A stretch of 64,000 bases of DNA from Mucilaginibacter sp. SG564 (GTDB taxonomy: Bacteria > Bacteroidota > Bacteroidia > Sphingobacteriales > Sphingobacteriaceae): contig NZ_JABGNA010000002.1 of assembly GCF_013149275.1 (NCBI RefSeq), forward strand, positions 558,001 through 622,000, written 5' to 3'. A program made the position numbers and the translations under genes. This document shows positions 54,953-63,570 of the stretch, piece after piece (the first letter of the stretch is position 1; every line of letters starts with the position of its first letter). Below the pieces are notes generated by a model. It searched no databases. It was not told where the DNA came from and saw nothing but the letters and a program-made list of their open reading frames with translations.

Positions 54953-55282
54953 TTAACAGCAGTTATTCACATCTTTATATGATGAGAACAACGCATTTAA
55001 CTCCTTTTGTAAAATGCCCCATGCTTTAGGCTCTATACAATAGCAAACACTCACGCCCTCTATGGTACCCTGTATCAACCCCGCATTTTTTAATTCTTTA
55101 AGATGTTGCGAAATGGTGGGCTGTGCCAGTCCAAGCTCGTCGGCCAAATCACCACAGATGCAGGCCTTAGCTGCTATGATGTGCTGCAATATGGCAATAC
55201 GTGCAGGGTGCGCTATGGCTTTTAACTGCACGGCCAGCTTGTTTTGCTCTTCGGTAAATATTTCTGTTTTGGTGATTCCCAT
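54953..55282 (-). CDS. arsR: ArsR family arsenic-responsive repressor
   Basis: 109 residues, winged helix. The As(III)-binding region reads ACICGDLADELG (Cys41, Cys43), equivalent to the CVCDL motif of ArsR; the recognition helix is LAQPTISQHLKELKNAGLI. Extra Cys in VSVCYCIEP and the terminal NNCC could contribute. Represses the ars operon until arsenite binds. First gene of the operon. A 17-bp sequence repeated before arsR and before the second gene fits an operator. Confidence 0.93.
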   Translation of the reverse strand: MGITKTEIFTEEQNKLAVQLKAIAHPARIAILQHIIAAKACICGDLADELGLAQPTISQHLKELKNAGLIQGTIEGVSVCYCIEPKAWGILQKELNALFSSYKDVNNCC

Positions 55283-55289
55283 AATATAT

Positions 55290-55310
55290 ATTGCAATATT
55301 ACGATTAATG
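55290..55310. promoter_or_regulatory. ArsR-type operator upstream of arsR
   Basis: ATTGCAATATTACGATTAATG, 7 bases from the arsR ATG. Matches the site at 54919 for 17 bases and lies where autoregulation is expected. Confidence 0.65.
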
Positions 55311-55607
55311 TCGATCCGGTCAAAATAATTTTTTTATTTAGGTGCCAGAAACTTTCCTTGATTATTGAATTTTGTTTTACCCTTGATCTCTCTGTTAAAA
55401 CAGTCTGTCATCCTGAGGGACGAAGGATCTATTCGTAAACATGCATATTGCTTAAAAGATGCTTCTATTAATTATTGATTCTTTTGAAAAGACAAATTGT
55501 TAATAAGGGCATCATCCGTGCGTTGCCTTCGGCCCGGGCTATCCGCTCATACGCCTGCAGGTATTAGGCACAGGGCCGGTATCCGCTGCTATTCCTAACG
55601 CGGGGAG
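55311..55607. other. Non-coding region with repeat fragments
   Basis: Holds a degenerate TGTCATCCTGAG...GATGCTTC half palindrome (55409-55465) and a GC-rich patch (55510-55605, GGCCCGGGCTATCCGCT and GGGCCGGTATCCGCTGCT) that looks like another dispersed element. No gene seen. Confidence 0.5.
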
Positions 55608-56312
55608 CAATTAGTGAATTAGTGATTTAGTGAATTATTGATTTTTGTCTGAACCTTGATTAACTCCGTTGAGGGCTACGCTGTTTATGGGATCAAAGGA
55701 TTACCATGATTTCTTCATTATTCTATATAAACTAATTTGTCATCCTGAGGAACGAAGGATCTATTCTTAAATAGGCATATCGTTTAAATAGATGCTTCAC
55801 TCCGCTCAGCATGACAAACATATTGTAAAAGATTCCCCTTCTTCCCCGTCAGCAGATAAGCTTTTGTCTGAACCATGATTAACTCCGTTGAGGGCTGCGC
55901 CGTTTATTGGATTTTAGGATTACCGGGATTTCTTTTGTTTTTTAGTCAGCAGATAAGCTTCGGATGAAAGCGGGCAGAACAATGTGGGCCTGTGCGGTTG
56001 TAAGGGCATTGCGAACCTTACCTGAAGCGTGGAGAATGAGCGAACGAAGTGGAGTAAGGTTTAGCAGCCCACGGTTCTGTCCGCTTTGCAGGGTAAAGGC
56101 CTTGTGCGGCAAAGAAGCATTTCTGCTGACAGCCGTTATTCGCAGTTATTTATTTTTATCGGTGCTCATTATCTCGCTACGCTCGGTCTGGTTACTTTTG
56201 AGGCGACATACGGCGAAGCCTTCTTGAGTACCTTAAAAAAACAAACCACAACGAAAAACGTAACTAGGCCCTCCCGCGGCCATGAGCGGGTATACGCCAT
56301 GCAATCCACGGA
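55608..56312 (-). repeat. Long dispersed repeat, copy 2 (inverted relative to copy 1)
   Basis: Reverse complement of 46517-47243 with only scattered differences: AATTAGTGATTTAGTGAATT, GATTAACTCCGTTGAGGGCT twice (near 55658 and 55878), a full TGTCAT palindrome at 55738-55816, then the core AGCCGTTATTCGCAGTTATT (56133) and CTCATTATCTCGCTACGCTC (56164). Frames inside it are repeat-borne. After it, 56313-56543 holds a half TGTCAT repeat ending near 56422 and the cysE promoter region. Confidence 0.8.
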
Positions 56313-56543
56313 TTATCCTAAAGATATTGCTTGTTCGTTTCTCCTTAATGCCGCAATTCCCCTCTTTATCTATACTGCTCCTGGTATATTCAACAACAGA
56401 TTCTTCGTTCCTCAGGATGACAAAAGAATTTCCCTAAACATGTATATCTATCAATTAAGTAGCGCTTTTTACATACAAAACACATTCTTTTGCCTAAACT
56501 TGCATTAATAACGCGCTGTTTCCTACAACAGCCCGCATAAAAC

Positions 56544-57353
56544 ATGAGTGAGGATTTTTACGAGCAAATTTTTAGCAAGCAGCAAAGGCTTGAGGCCGTG
56601 CCGTCGAACAAGGAGATCACCCGCTGGGCGCTCCAGGTAATTCATTTGCTATACCCGGAGCAAACGGGAAAGATATTTGCCGATATTGATGCCCTTAAGG
56701 CAGAATTTGCCCTGCTGGAGAATGAGCTGTGCCACATGATGGAAGTAACCAAAGGTTGCGACGATTGTGATAATAAAGAACGTGCTGCCCGGTTTTTTAA
56801 AGGCTTGCCAGAGCTGTTCAGGATATTGAATACCGATATTCAGGCCATTTTTACCGGCGATCCGGCAGCCCAAAGCGAGTTTGAAGTGGTACGTACCTAC
56901 CCAGGCTTTTTAGCTATATCCATGTATCGCCTGGCGCATAGTTTGTATGTAGATCATGTGCCATTGATACCCAGGATACTCACCGAATACGCACACTCCA
57001 AAACAGGTATCGACATACACCCCGCTGCCGAGATAGGCGAGTATTTTTATATAGACCACGGTACCGGCATTGTGATAGGCGAAAGCGCCATCATTGGCAA
57101 CCACGTAAAATTGTACCAGGGCATTACCCTGGGCGCGCTGAGTGTGGATAAAAGCATGGCCAACACCAAGCGCCACCCAACGGTGGAAGATCATGTGGTG
57201 ATATACTCCGGCGCTACCATACTGGGAGGCGAAACCATTATTGGGCATAACAGTCTTATCGGCGGTAACGTGTGGCTTACTAAAAGCGTACCGCCATATT
57301 CAAGGGTATATCACACCCCAAGTCACCGGACACTGAAAAGTGATGAAGTGTGA
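56544..57353 (+). CDS. cysE: Serine O-acetyltransferase
   Basis: 269 residues. The N-terminal helical domain (about 1-140) is followed by a left-handed beta-helix of hexapeptide repeats: TGIDIHPAAEIGEYFYIDHG, TGIVIGESAIIGNHVKLYQG, ITLGA, RHPTVEDHVVIYSGATILG, and IIGHNSLIGGNVWLTKSVPP. The IDHGTG and GxGVVIGE-like elements carry the catalytic His/Asp of CysE. Makes O-acetylserine from serine and acetyl-CoA for cysteine synthesis. Cysteine synthase follows 160 bases downstream. Confidence 0.95.
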   Translation: MSEDFYEQIFSKQQRLEAVPSNKEITRWALQVIHLLYPEQTGKIFADIDALKAEFALLENELCHMMEVTKGCDDCDNKERAARFFKGLPELFRILNTDIQAIFTGDPAAQSEFEVVRTYPGFLAISMYRLAHSLYVDHVPLIPRILTEYAHSKTGIDIHPAAEIGEYFYIDHGTGIVIGESAIIGNHVKLYQGITLGALSVDKSMANTKRHPTVEDHVVIYSGATILGGETIIGHNSLIGGNVWLTKSVPPYSRVYHTPSHRTLKSDEV

Positions 57354-57357
57354 TTTT

Positions 57358-57496
57358 TAGAATAGTATCAAGTAGTTAGTATCAAGTATCAAGACAGGAA
57401 TAGTATCAAGTAGCTAGTATCAAGTATCAAGACAGGGAAGTTGTATGAAAAAAGAAAAAAAGTCGTGATACTTGATACTAGCTACTTGATACTAAA
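57358..57496. repeat. Tandem and inverted TAGTATCAAGTA repeats between cysE and cysM
   Basis: Two direct copies of AATAGTATCAAGTAG(T/C)TAGTATCAAGTATCAAGACAG-type units (the units start near 57360 and 57399), then an inverted arm GATACTTGATACTAGCTACT then TGATACT near 57469-57495. Can fold into a strong hairpin. No coding potential. Confidence 0.65.
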
Positions 57497-57513
57497 ATCA
57501 TACAAAAAAAATT

Positions 57514-58386
57514 ATGGCAGGCATTATTGATATAATAGGAAATACGCCCCTGGTTGAAATACAAAAGTTAAACCCCAACCCCAACGTAAAAATATACGCC
57601 AAGCTGGAGGGTAATAACCCCGGCGGCAGCGTGAAGGACAGGGCATCGCTCAACATGATCCGCAGCGCTATGGAGCGTGGTGATATAAAACCCGGCACCA
57701 AACTCATTGAAGCTACCAGCGGCAATACAGGTATAGCCCTGGCTATGATAGCCCGCTTGTTTGGACTGGAGATTGAGTTAGTGATGCCCTCCAACTCTAC
57801 CCGTGAGCGCACCTTAACCATGGAGGCCTACGGGGCCAAAGTAACCTTGTTAGAGGGGATTGAGCTTTGCCGCGATTATGCCGAGGAAAAAGGTGCTACC
57901 GAGGGCTATTTCCTGCTGAACCAGTTTGCCAATCCCGATAATTACGGTGCCCACATCAAAACCACCGGTCCCGAAATATGGCGCGATACCGATGGCAAGA
58001 TCACTCATTTTGTAAGCGCCATGGGTACAACGGGTACTATTATGGGTTGCTCCCGCTATTTTAAAGATAAAAATAAAGACATACAGATCATCGGCTGCCA
58101 GCCTACCGAAGGTTCATCCATTCCTGGTATCCGCCGCTGGCCCGAAGCCTATCTGCCCAAAATATTTGATGCCAGCCGGGTTGACCGCATAATGGATATT
58201 TCCGAGGCGGAAGCTACCCAAATGGCCCGCGATATGGCCAAAGTGGAAGGCATATTTGCCGGCATGAGCAGCGGCGGCGCATTAGCCGGTGCCATCAAAC
58301 TGGCTGCCGAGCTCAAAGAAGGCCTTATCGTATTTATCTGCTGTGACCGGGGCGACAGGTATTTGAGTAGTGATTTGTTTGGGTGA
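57514..58386 (+). CDS. cysM: Cysteine synthase, CysM type
   Basis: 290 residues, PLP fold type II. The PLP lysine is Lys41 in NPGGSVKDRAS; the substrate loop is EATSGNTGIALAMI near 70, and the phosphate loop GTTGTIMGCSR near 173. The C-terminal IFAGMSSGGALAGAIKLA is typical of the cysK/cysM group. The GNNPGGSVKDR variant and lack of an extended C-terminus favour CysM. Sulfhydrylates O-acetylserine from CysE, completing cysteine synthesis in the cytoplasm. Confidence 0.92.
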   Translation: MAGIIDIIGNTPLVEIQKLNPNPNVKIYAKLEGNNPGGSVKDRASLNMIRSAMERGDIKPGTKLIEATSGNTGIALAMIARLFGLEIELVMPSNSTRERTLTMEAYGAKVTLLEGIELCRDYAEEKGATEGYFLLNQFANPDNYGAHIKTTGPEIWRDTDGKITHFVSAMGTTGTIMGCSRYFKDKNKDIQIIGCQPTEGSSIPGIRRWPEAYLPKIFDASRVDRIMDISEAEATQMARDMAKVEGIFAGMSSGGALAGAIKLAAELKEGLIVFICCDRGDRYLSSDLFG

Positions 58387-58401
58387 TTGGGAATTAAAAT
58401 T

Positions 58402-58880
58402 TTGTCATCCTGAGGAACGAAGGATCTACTCGCCGATAGGCTTGTCGCATACCCGCTCTTGGCCGCGGGAGGGCCTTTGCGTTTTTCGTTGTGGTTTGTT
58501 TTTTAAGGTACTCAAGAGGGCTTCGCCGTATGTGACCACAAAGTAACCAGACCGAGCGTAGCGAGATAATGAGCACCGATAAAAATAAATAACTGCGAAT
58601 AACGGCTGTCAGCAGAAATGCTTCTTTGCCGCACGAGGCCTCTACCCCGCAAATCGGACAGAACCCGGGCTGCAATTATTTGCCCAACTTCGTTCACGCA
58701 AAGCCCCGCGCTTCTGCAAAACTTGCTATGCCCCGCAGCCGCACAACCCACCCTTGTTCTGCCCGCTTTCGCCCGAAGCTTATCTGCCGATGGGGAAGAA
58801 AACTCACTAATTAAGAAGCTGACAGAAGAAGAGCCGTTGTTTTCAATCAATAATTCACTAAATCAGTAATTCAATAATTA
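58402..58880 (+). repeat. Long dispersed repeat, copy 3 (partial, same orientation as copy 1)
   Basis: Begins TGTCATCCTGAGGAACGAAG, contains the same core (GAGCGTAGCGAGATAATGAG, AATAACTGCGAATAACGGCT, GCAGAAATGCTTCTTTGCCG) and ends with AATTCACTAAATCAGTAATT. The right half differs from copies 1 and 2 and lacks their TGTCAT palindrome. Reading frames here reproduce the LVRQRSISADSRYSQLFIFI frame and are not counted as genes. Confidence 0.75.
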
Positions 58881-59169
58881 AAAACCGCCACCAAATGCTA
58901 AGGTAATTTTTCGTATATTTATATCAACAAACAGCCCGCTTATCTTTTCAGGAGATAAGCAGGCTGTTTGGTTAAGAGAAAAAAAGGTCAAAAACCGACT
59001 TGTTTTTTTAGTTTTTGATAGACAGTAAATAAATACTTTTTAAACATTTCAAAACCCGTCAAAAATTTGTTAAAAAGTGTTAAAATGGCGTTAAAAATTT
59101 GTTAAAGTAGCCAAAAAGCAGGCGTTTTTGCCTAAAAAAAGTTTAAAATTAGTGGTTTAAAAAGTTTTG
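58881..59169. other. Non-coding AT-rich region with one hairpin
   Basis: AAACAGCCCGCTTATCT, 7 bases, AGATAAGCAGGCTGTTT at 58929-58969: a 17-base stem with one mismatch, downstream of the GH43 gene on the minus strand. The T run is weak, so it is a possible terminator only. The rest is AT-rich with repeated GTTAAAA words; no gene seen. Confidence 0.5.
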
Positions 59170-60171
59170 TTACTTCAGTTTCCTGGCAGTAACCCCTTCG
59201 TTGGTGATCTTCACTGGCTTGATGGTGCCATCGGTATCAAAATACATTTTGTCTATACACATCACCCGGTGATTGGCGTCTGTTTCGGTAAGCGGCCGGC
59301 GATGGTAAACAATGTACCATTCGTCGGTACCCGGTACGTTGATCACCGAATGATGTCCCGCGCCGGTGGCTATACTGGCATCCTGCTTTAAAATAGTGCC
59401 GATACGCTTAAATGGCCCGAATGGGGTATCTCCAATAGCATAAGCCACCCGGTAATCCGGGCCGGTCCAGCCGCCTTCGCTCCACATAAAGTAGTACTTG
59501 CCCTGGCGCTTAAACATCACGGGGCCTTCTACATAGCCTTCGGGGGTTATTTTCTTATAGGTTACGCCGTCGTCAAAAGGTTCAACACCTGTAAAATCGT
59601 TCTTTAGCTTCACAATGTTGCATTGGCCCCAGCCTCCATATATCATATAGTACTGGCCGTTATCATCCCGGAAAACAAACTGGTCGATAGGCTGAGCCTT
59701 GTTAATGATCTGATCGATAAGGGGTTTGCCGAGGTAGTCTTTGAATGGGCCTTCGGGTTTGTCGCTTACGGCCACGCCTATCCCGCCTTTTTCATTATTG
59801 TTCTGGATGTCGTTCGCGCCGAAGAAGATATAGTACTTGCCATCCTTTTCGGTAACGGCAGGAGCCCAAAGCGCACGTTTCACCCATTTAACCCCGCTGG
59901 TGTCAATAATGCGGGCATGTTTTGTCCAATGCACCAGATCTGGCGATGAAAAGGCATCCATAAAAACCTGCTCATTATATTTGGCCGAGTAGGTTGGATA
60001 CAGCCAGTATTGGTGATTGAAAATTTTGGCTTCCGGATCGGCATACCAGCCTTCAACTACGGGATTTCCCGACGTTTTTTTGCTCTGTGCAAAAATGTTT
60101 AGTGTAGGCACCGTCAATGCCGCGCCTAATAGTATCTGCAAAACCAGCTTTGAAGCTACGCTCCTGTTCAT
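59170..60171 (-). CDS. Glycoside hydrolase family 43 enzyme
   Basis: 333 residues with a signal peptide (GAALTVPTLNIFAQS). Five-bladed propeller family: base Asp45 in EGWYADPEAKI, pKa-modulating Asp in AQPIDQFVFRDDNG near 165, and the acid Glu in GYVEGPVMFKRQG near 212. LWAPAVTEKDGKYYIFFGAN and FWSEGGWTGPDY-type strands fit GH43 exo-enzymes (arabinofuranosidase or xylosidase). Exported. Its ATG overlaps the TGA of the helicase gene upstream (ATGA), so it is translated from the same mRNA. Confidence 0.9.
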   Translation of the reverse strand: MNRSVASKLVLQILLGAALTVPTLNIFAQSKKTSGNPVVEGWYADPEAKIFNHQYWLYPTYSAKYNEQVFMDAFSSPDLVHWTKHARIIDTSGVKWVKRALWAPAVTEKDGKYYIFFGANDIQNNNEKGGIGVAVSDKPEGPFKDYLGKPLIDQIINKAQPIDQFVFRDDNGQYYMIYGGWGQCNIVKLKNDFTGVEPFDDGVTYKKITPEGYVEGPVMFKRQGKYYFMWSEGGWTGPDYRVAYAIGDTPFGPFKRIGTILKQDASIATGAGHHSVINVPGTDEWYIVYHRRPLTETDANHRVMCIDKMYFDTDGTIKPVKITNEGVTARKLK

Positions 60172-61406
60172 TTTTGAGTATTGGTATTATTATTCTTTGG
60201 CCGCTTTTTATTAAAGCGCCTGTTGGGTTTCTTGTTCTTGTCGCTCTGGCCAGTGCCTGGGGTATGGGTTGGCTGAATAGCCGCGAGTTCATCGGGAAGG
60301 CCAACCAGGCGAATGGGACGCTCTATCAGTTGTTCAATGCTTTTTAATTTACGCTCATCGCGGTGATTTACAAATGTGATAGCAGTACCGGTAGTGGCAG
60401 CACGGGCTGTACGGCCAATGCGGTGAATATAATCTTCCGGGTCGCCGGGTACATCATAGTTGATCACCAGGTCGATACCCTCCACATCAATGCCGCGCGA
60501 AAGGGCATCGGTACCGATAATTACAGGCAGTTGCTTGTTCTTGAATTGTAACAATATTTCTTCGCGCTCGCGTTGCTCCAAATCGGAATGAAATGCGTTT
60601 GACTTGATGTTGATTGCCTTCAGTTCTTTATACAGTGCTTTTACGATCTCCTTACGGGATGCAAAAATGATGGTACTGGTATAAGCAGAATCGCGAAGGA
60701 TAAGCTGTAGCAAAGGCGTTTTTTGCTGATCATGCAAACGATAGATCTGCTGATCGATACCTACGGCGGGTTGCGATAGGGCAATATTGATTTGCTCTGG
60801 CTCCTTCATAATAGCCTTGGCTAGCGCACGGATACGACCGGGCATTGTGGCCGAAAAAAGCAGTGTTTGCCTGTTTTTAGGCAGGTAGCTGATGATCTTT
60901 TTGATATCGTCAGAAAAACCCATGTCCAGCATTCGGTCGGCTTCGTCCAATATCAGGTGGGTAAGATGGTTCAGCTTTAAAACACCCGATGTAAGGTGGG
61001 CTATCAGCCGGCCGGGTGTGGCTATAATAATGTTTACATTATTTTGAATGCCCCGGCGCTGCTGTTCATAAACGGCACCATCGCCGCCGCCAAATACGGC
61101 TATGGAGCTGATTCCTGTAAAATAGGCCAGCCCTTCAACCTGTTGGTCAATTTGTTGGGCCAGTTCGCGGGTGGGCGCCAAAACAAGGGCGCTGGTATGG
61201 TGCTTGTTGCTATTGCTGATGAAATTGAGCACGGGCAGCAAATAAGCCCCGGTTTTACCGGTGCCGGTTTGCGCGCAGGCAATAAGATCGTGGCCTTTTA
61301 AAACTACGGGTATGGCCATTTCCTGTATGGGGGTTGGGTTGTTGAACCCCATACTTTGTATGCCCTCGAATAATTGTTCGTTAAAATTGAAATCCTGAAA
61401 CGTCAC
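60168..61406 (-). CDS. DEAD-box RNA helicase, RhlE-like
   Basis: 412 residues. Motifs: Q motif GFNNPTPIQEMAIPVVLKG, I AQTGTGKTG near 46, Ia PTRELAQQ, II DEAD (LILDEADRMLD near 154), III FSATMPG, V GTDALSRGID near 300, VI HRIGRTAR near 328. A short basic tail (NKKPNRRFNKKRPKN) is typical of RhlE-type proteins that act in rRNA maturation, mRNA turnover and cold growth. Upstream of, and translationally coupled to, the GH43 gene, which is unusual functionally. Confidence 0.93.
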   Translation of the reverse strand: MTFQDFNFNEQLFEGIQSMGFNNPTPIQEMAIPVVLKGHDLIACAQTGTGKTGAYLLPVLNFISNSNKHHTSALVLAPTRELAQQIDQQVEGLAYFTGISSIAVFGGGDGAVYEQQRRGIQNNVNIIIATPGRLIAHLTSGVLKLNHLTHLILDEADRMLDMGFSDDIKKIISYLPKNRQTLLFSATMPGRIRALAKAIMKEPEQINIALSQPAVGIDQQIYRLHDQQKTPLLQLILRDSAYTSTIIFASRKEIVKALYKELKAINIKSNAFHSDLEQREREEILLQFKNKQLPVIIGTDALSRGIDVEGIDLVINYDVPGDPEDYIHRIGRTARAATTGTAITFVNHRDERKLKSIEQLIERPIRLVGLPDELAAIQPTHTPGTGQSDKNKKPNRRFNKKRPKNNNTNTQK

Positions 61407-61439
61407 TATGTTCTACTTGGTGTGTTACGCAAGGTATAG

Positions 61440-61654
61440 ATTTTTAGGACAATGAGCAAAGATTTTTGGAGCAAGGGTATATGGAGTAAGGATTTATGAA
61501 GTAAAGAACTTTTGGAGCAAGGATTTTTGGAGCAAGGAATAAGGGTTTTGAACAAAGATATATAGATTAAAGAGAAAGGATAAGGCAGGAATAGTAAAAC
61601 AAATTTTCTTTACTCCCAAAGTCCTTATTCCTTGTTCCCAAAATCCTTACTCCC
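61440..61654. repeat. Degenerate TTTTGGAGCAAGGA repeats with inverted end
   Basis: Units such as TTTTTGGAGCAAGG occur at about 61464, 61509 and 61524, and the right end reads TACTCCCAAAGTCCTTATTC then CTTGTTCCCAAAATCCTTAC, their reverse complement. Between the CBS gene's stop and the helicase start on the same strand. Confidence 0.5.
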
Positions 61655-62083
61655 CTACGAGTGTATGTAGCTTTTTAACTGTTCAATAGTTTCCTGTTGC
61701 GACAGGATAGTTTCCTTAACCAGGTCATTGATAGAAATAATGCCGCATAGCGCATCATCAATAAATACGGGCAAGTAGCGGATATTGCTTTCGCTCATGA
61801 TATGCATGCAGGTTTCGATGGAGTTATCGGGTAGTATGCGGGGCAAGCCGGTACTCATAATATCGCGCACCAAGGTTTCGTGGGATGATTTTCCCTTCAG
61901 GATCACCTTGCGGGCATAATCCCGTTCGGTAAGCAGACCGGCGTATTCGCCATCTTCCAGTATAACCACCGAGCCGATGTTTTCATCAGCCATTACTTTT
62001 AATGCTTCCAGAACTGATTTGCCGGCATCAATGGTAACTATGCGGCCGCCTTTGCGGGCAAGGATATTTGAAACTTTTATCAT
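61655..62083 (-). CDS. CBS-domain pair protein
   Basis: 142 residues made of two CBS domains. First: VLEALKVMADENIGSVVILE at ~25-44, then GLLTERDYARKVILKGKSS. Second: IETCMHIMSESNIRYLPVFI at ~99-118, then GIISINDLVKETILSQQETI. It is a stand-alone Bateman module, usually an adenosine-nucleotide sensor or regulator. The partner is unknown and no gene is coupled to it. Length and spacing are normal. Confidence 0.85.
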   Translation of the reverse strand: MIKVSNILARKGGRIVTIDAGKSVLEALKVMADENIGSVVILEDGEYAGLLTERDYARKVILKGKSSHETLVRDIMSTGLPRILPDNSIETCMHIMSESNIRYLPVFIDDALCGIISINDLVKETILSQQETIEQLKSYIHS

Positions 62084-62356
62084 GGCACTGAGGTTAAAAT
62101 GAAGAATTGGCTATAACCAAATATAATAAACAGAATTGAAAAACAAATGCAGTGGGGTTATAAATATCAACAATTCAGCATTTTATCATGGAATTGCCAT
62201 CTCGTTCAGGTATAGTTAGCTTTTACGTTAGCTTGACACTGTTAAAAAAGAATAATATCTAATATTGCCCCCGTAATTTTTAACAGTATTTTAACATAGT
62301 GCGACTGGAAATTATTGATTTAGTCATTACTGCCGGTCAAAATAATACATACTACA

Positions 62357-63412
62357 TTGATCAATCTTATACCCCACAAAACGCGTTTTAAAGGCAACAT
62401 CAGCCATATCAATTTAATCCCTGCCTTAATAGTGATCTGCTGTCTCATTTGCCTTGGTTTACCAGGCAAATTAATGGCTAAAAGCACAACGCTTAAACAA
62501 CCATATATAGCAGCGACTGATACCACAGCCGATTCTGTTCTATTAAAACGGCGGTTGATCAATAACGCGTTTGATGATATTTTTATACAAAACCTGCGGA
62601 CATCCGAAGGCGGTAATGATTATTTTAACAAGATAAAGACCCAACTAACCGCCGATCTGGCGCCCAACTTTATCTTATTCCAAACCCCTAAATCGCGGTT
62701 TTTTGCCGTGTTTACAGCAAGGGTTAAAATACGTTTGCTGGCTTCACATGGAGCTCCGGTAAAATCGCCAAGCTTTATGCCGGGTGCTACTGTATTTTAC
62801 AGGTTGAATGAGGATACTTATAAGCCGGAATTCCTATCGTTCGGTTACTCGCATCACTCCAATGGGGTAAGAGGGCCATCATTGAACCCCGACGGCAGTT
62901 TTAATCGCGACAGCGGCAAATTCACAACCAACTTTTATACCCTTACCTATTATACCGGCAAGCGCATTGATAAAAAGGACTTGATCATTAACCGTTACGA
63001 TAATATAGCGCTTGAGGTACACGCCGGATTATTTGGCCTGGGCGTATCTGAAGGATTAAAGGATCACTACGGATTTATCAGGGTTAATGGCAGCCGCATG
63101 TATAATTTTGCCAAAGCGTATGATGATCCGTTGGAGAAAGGCAAAAAGGTGTATAAAAACTGGCAGCGTATCCGGTTTGACTTTACTTATATTGCCGACA
63201 AGTACGATAATTACTCGGCTGTTGATTTCAAGAAACGACTCAACGTAAGTTTGAAGTATTACTACCAGTTCCCTTTTATGCCAAGCACGGCATTTATGGT
63301 TGGTGGTGGTTACCGCGGGCAGGATGATTATAACCAGTTTTTTGAGGATAGTTACGGCTATGTGACCATTGGTTTGGCATCAGACCTATCATTCAATTTT
63401 GGTAAACATTAA
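62357..63412 (+). CDS. Outer-membrane phospholipase A-like protein
   Basis: 351 residues. Start at a TTG at 62357 is required to include a leader (INLIPALIVICCLICLGLPG); the next ATG comes only after it. The segment FLSFGYSHHSNGVRGPSLNP then DGSFNRD (residues 160-185) resembles the OMPLA motif HxSNGxxxP...WNR with His166, Ser168 and Asn183 at equivalent sites, plus a 3-residue insertion. The rest alternates strands (YTLTYYTGKRI, RFDFTYIADKYDNYSAV, FMVGGGYRGQDD) and ends LSFNFGKH, as in a barrel. Likely phospholipase A in the outer membrane, active or a homologue. Confidence 0.6.
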   Translation: MINLIPHKTRFKGNISHINLIPALIVICCLICLGLPGKLMAKSTTLKQPYIAATDTTADSVLLKRRLINNAFDDIFIQNLRTSEGGNDYFNKIKTQLTADLAPNFILFQTPKSRFFAVFTARVKIRLLASHGAPVKSPSFMPGATVFYRLNEDTYKPEFLSFGYSHHSNGVRGPSLNPDGSFNRDSGKFTTNFYTLTYYTGKRIDKKDLIINRYDNIALEVHAGLFGLGVSEGLKDHYGFIRVNGSRMYNFAKAYDDPLEKGKKVYKNWQRIRFDFTYIADKYDNYSAVDFKKRLNVSLKYYYQFPFMPSTAFMVGGGYRGQDDYNQFFEDSYGYVTIGLASDLSFNFGKH

Positions 63413-63570
63413 GCCAAAAAAGGGAGTCATTTTTATATAACCATATTTTTACACGGCTATTCACAGCTGTTTGTAATTTATTTTTCATATAATCGTTTTA
63501 GCATTGAAAAAAAGCAGATATATTTAGCCCAACCTAATGGTATATCTTAATTAAATCTAAAACATTTATA

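Noticed and set aside
55964..56508. Overlapping plus-strand frames with AFLLTAVIRSYLFLSVLIIS and LVRQRSISADS
   Set aside because: Repeat-borne, two frames of the same DNA, no start context or conserved domain.
58394..58850. Minus-strand frames in the third repeat copy
   Set aside because: Same repeat; the frame differs from the other copies, which argues against protein function.
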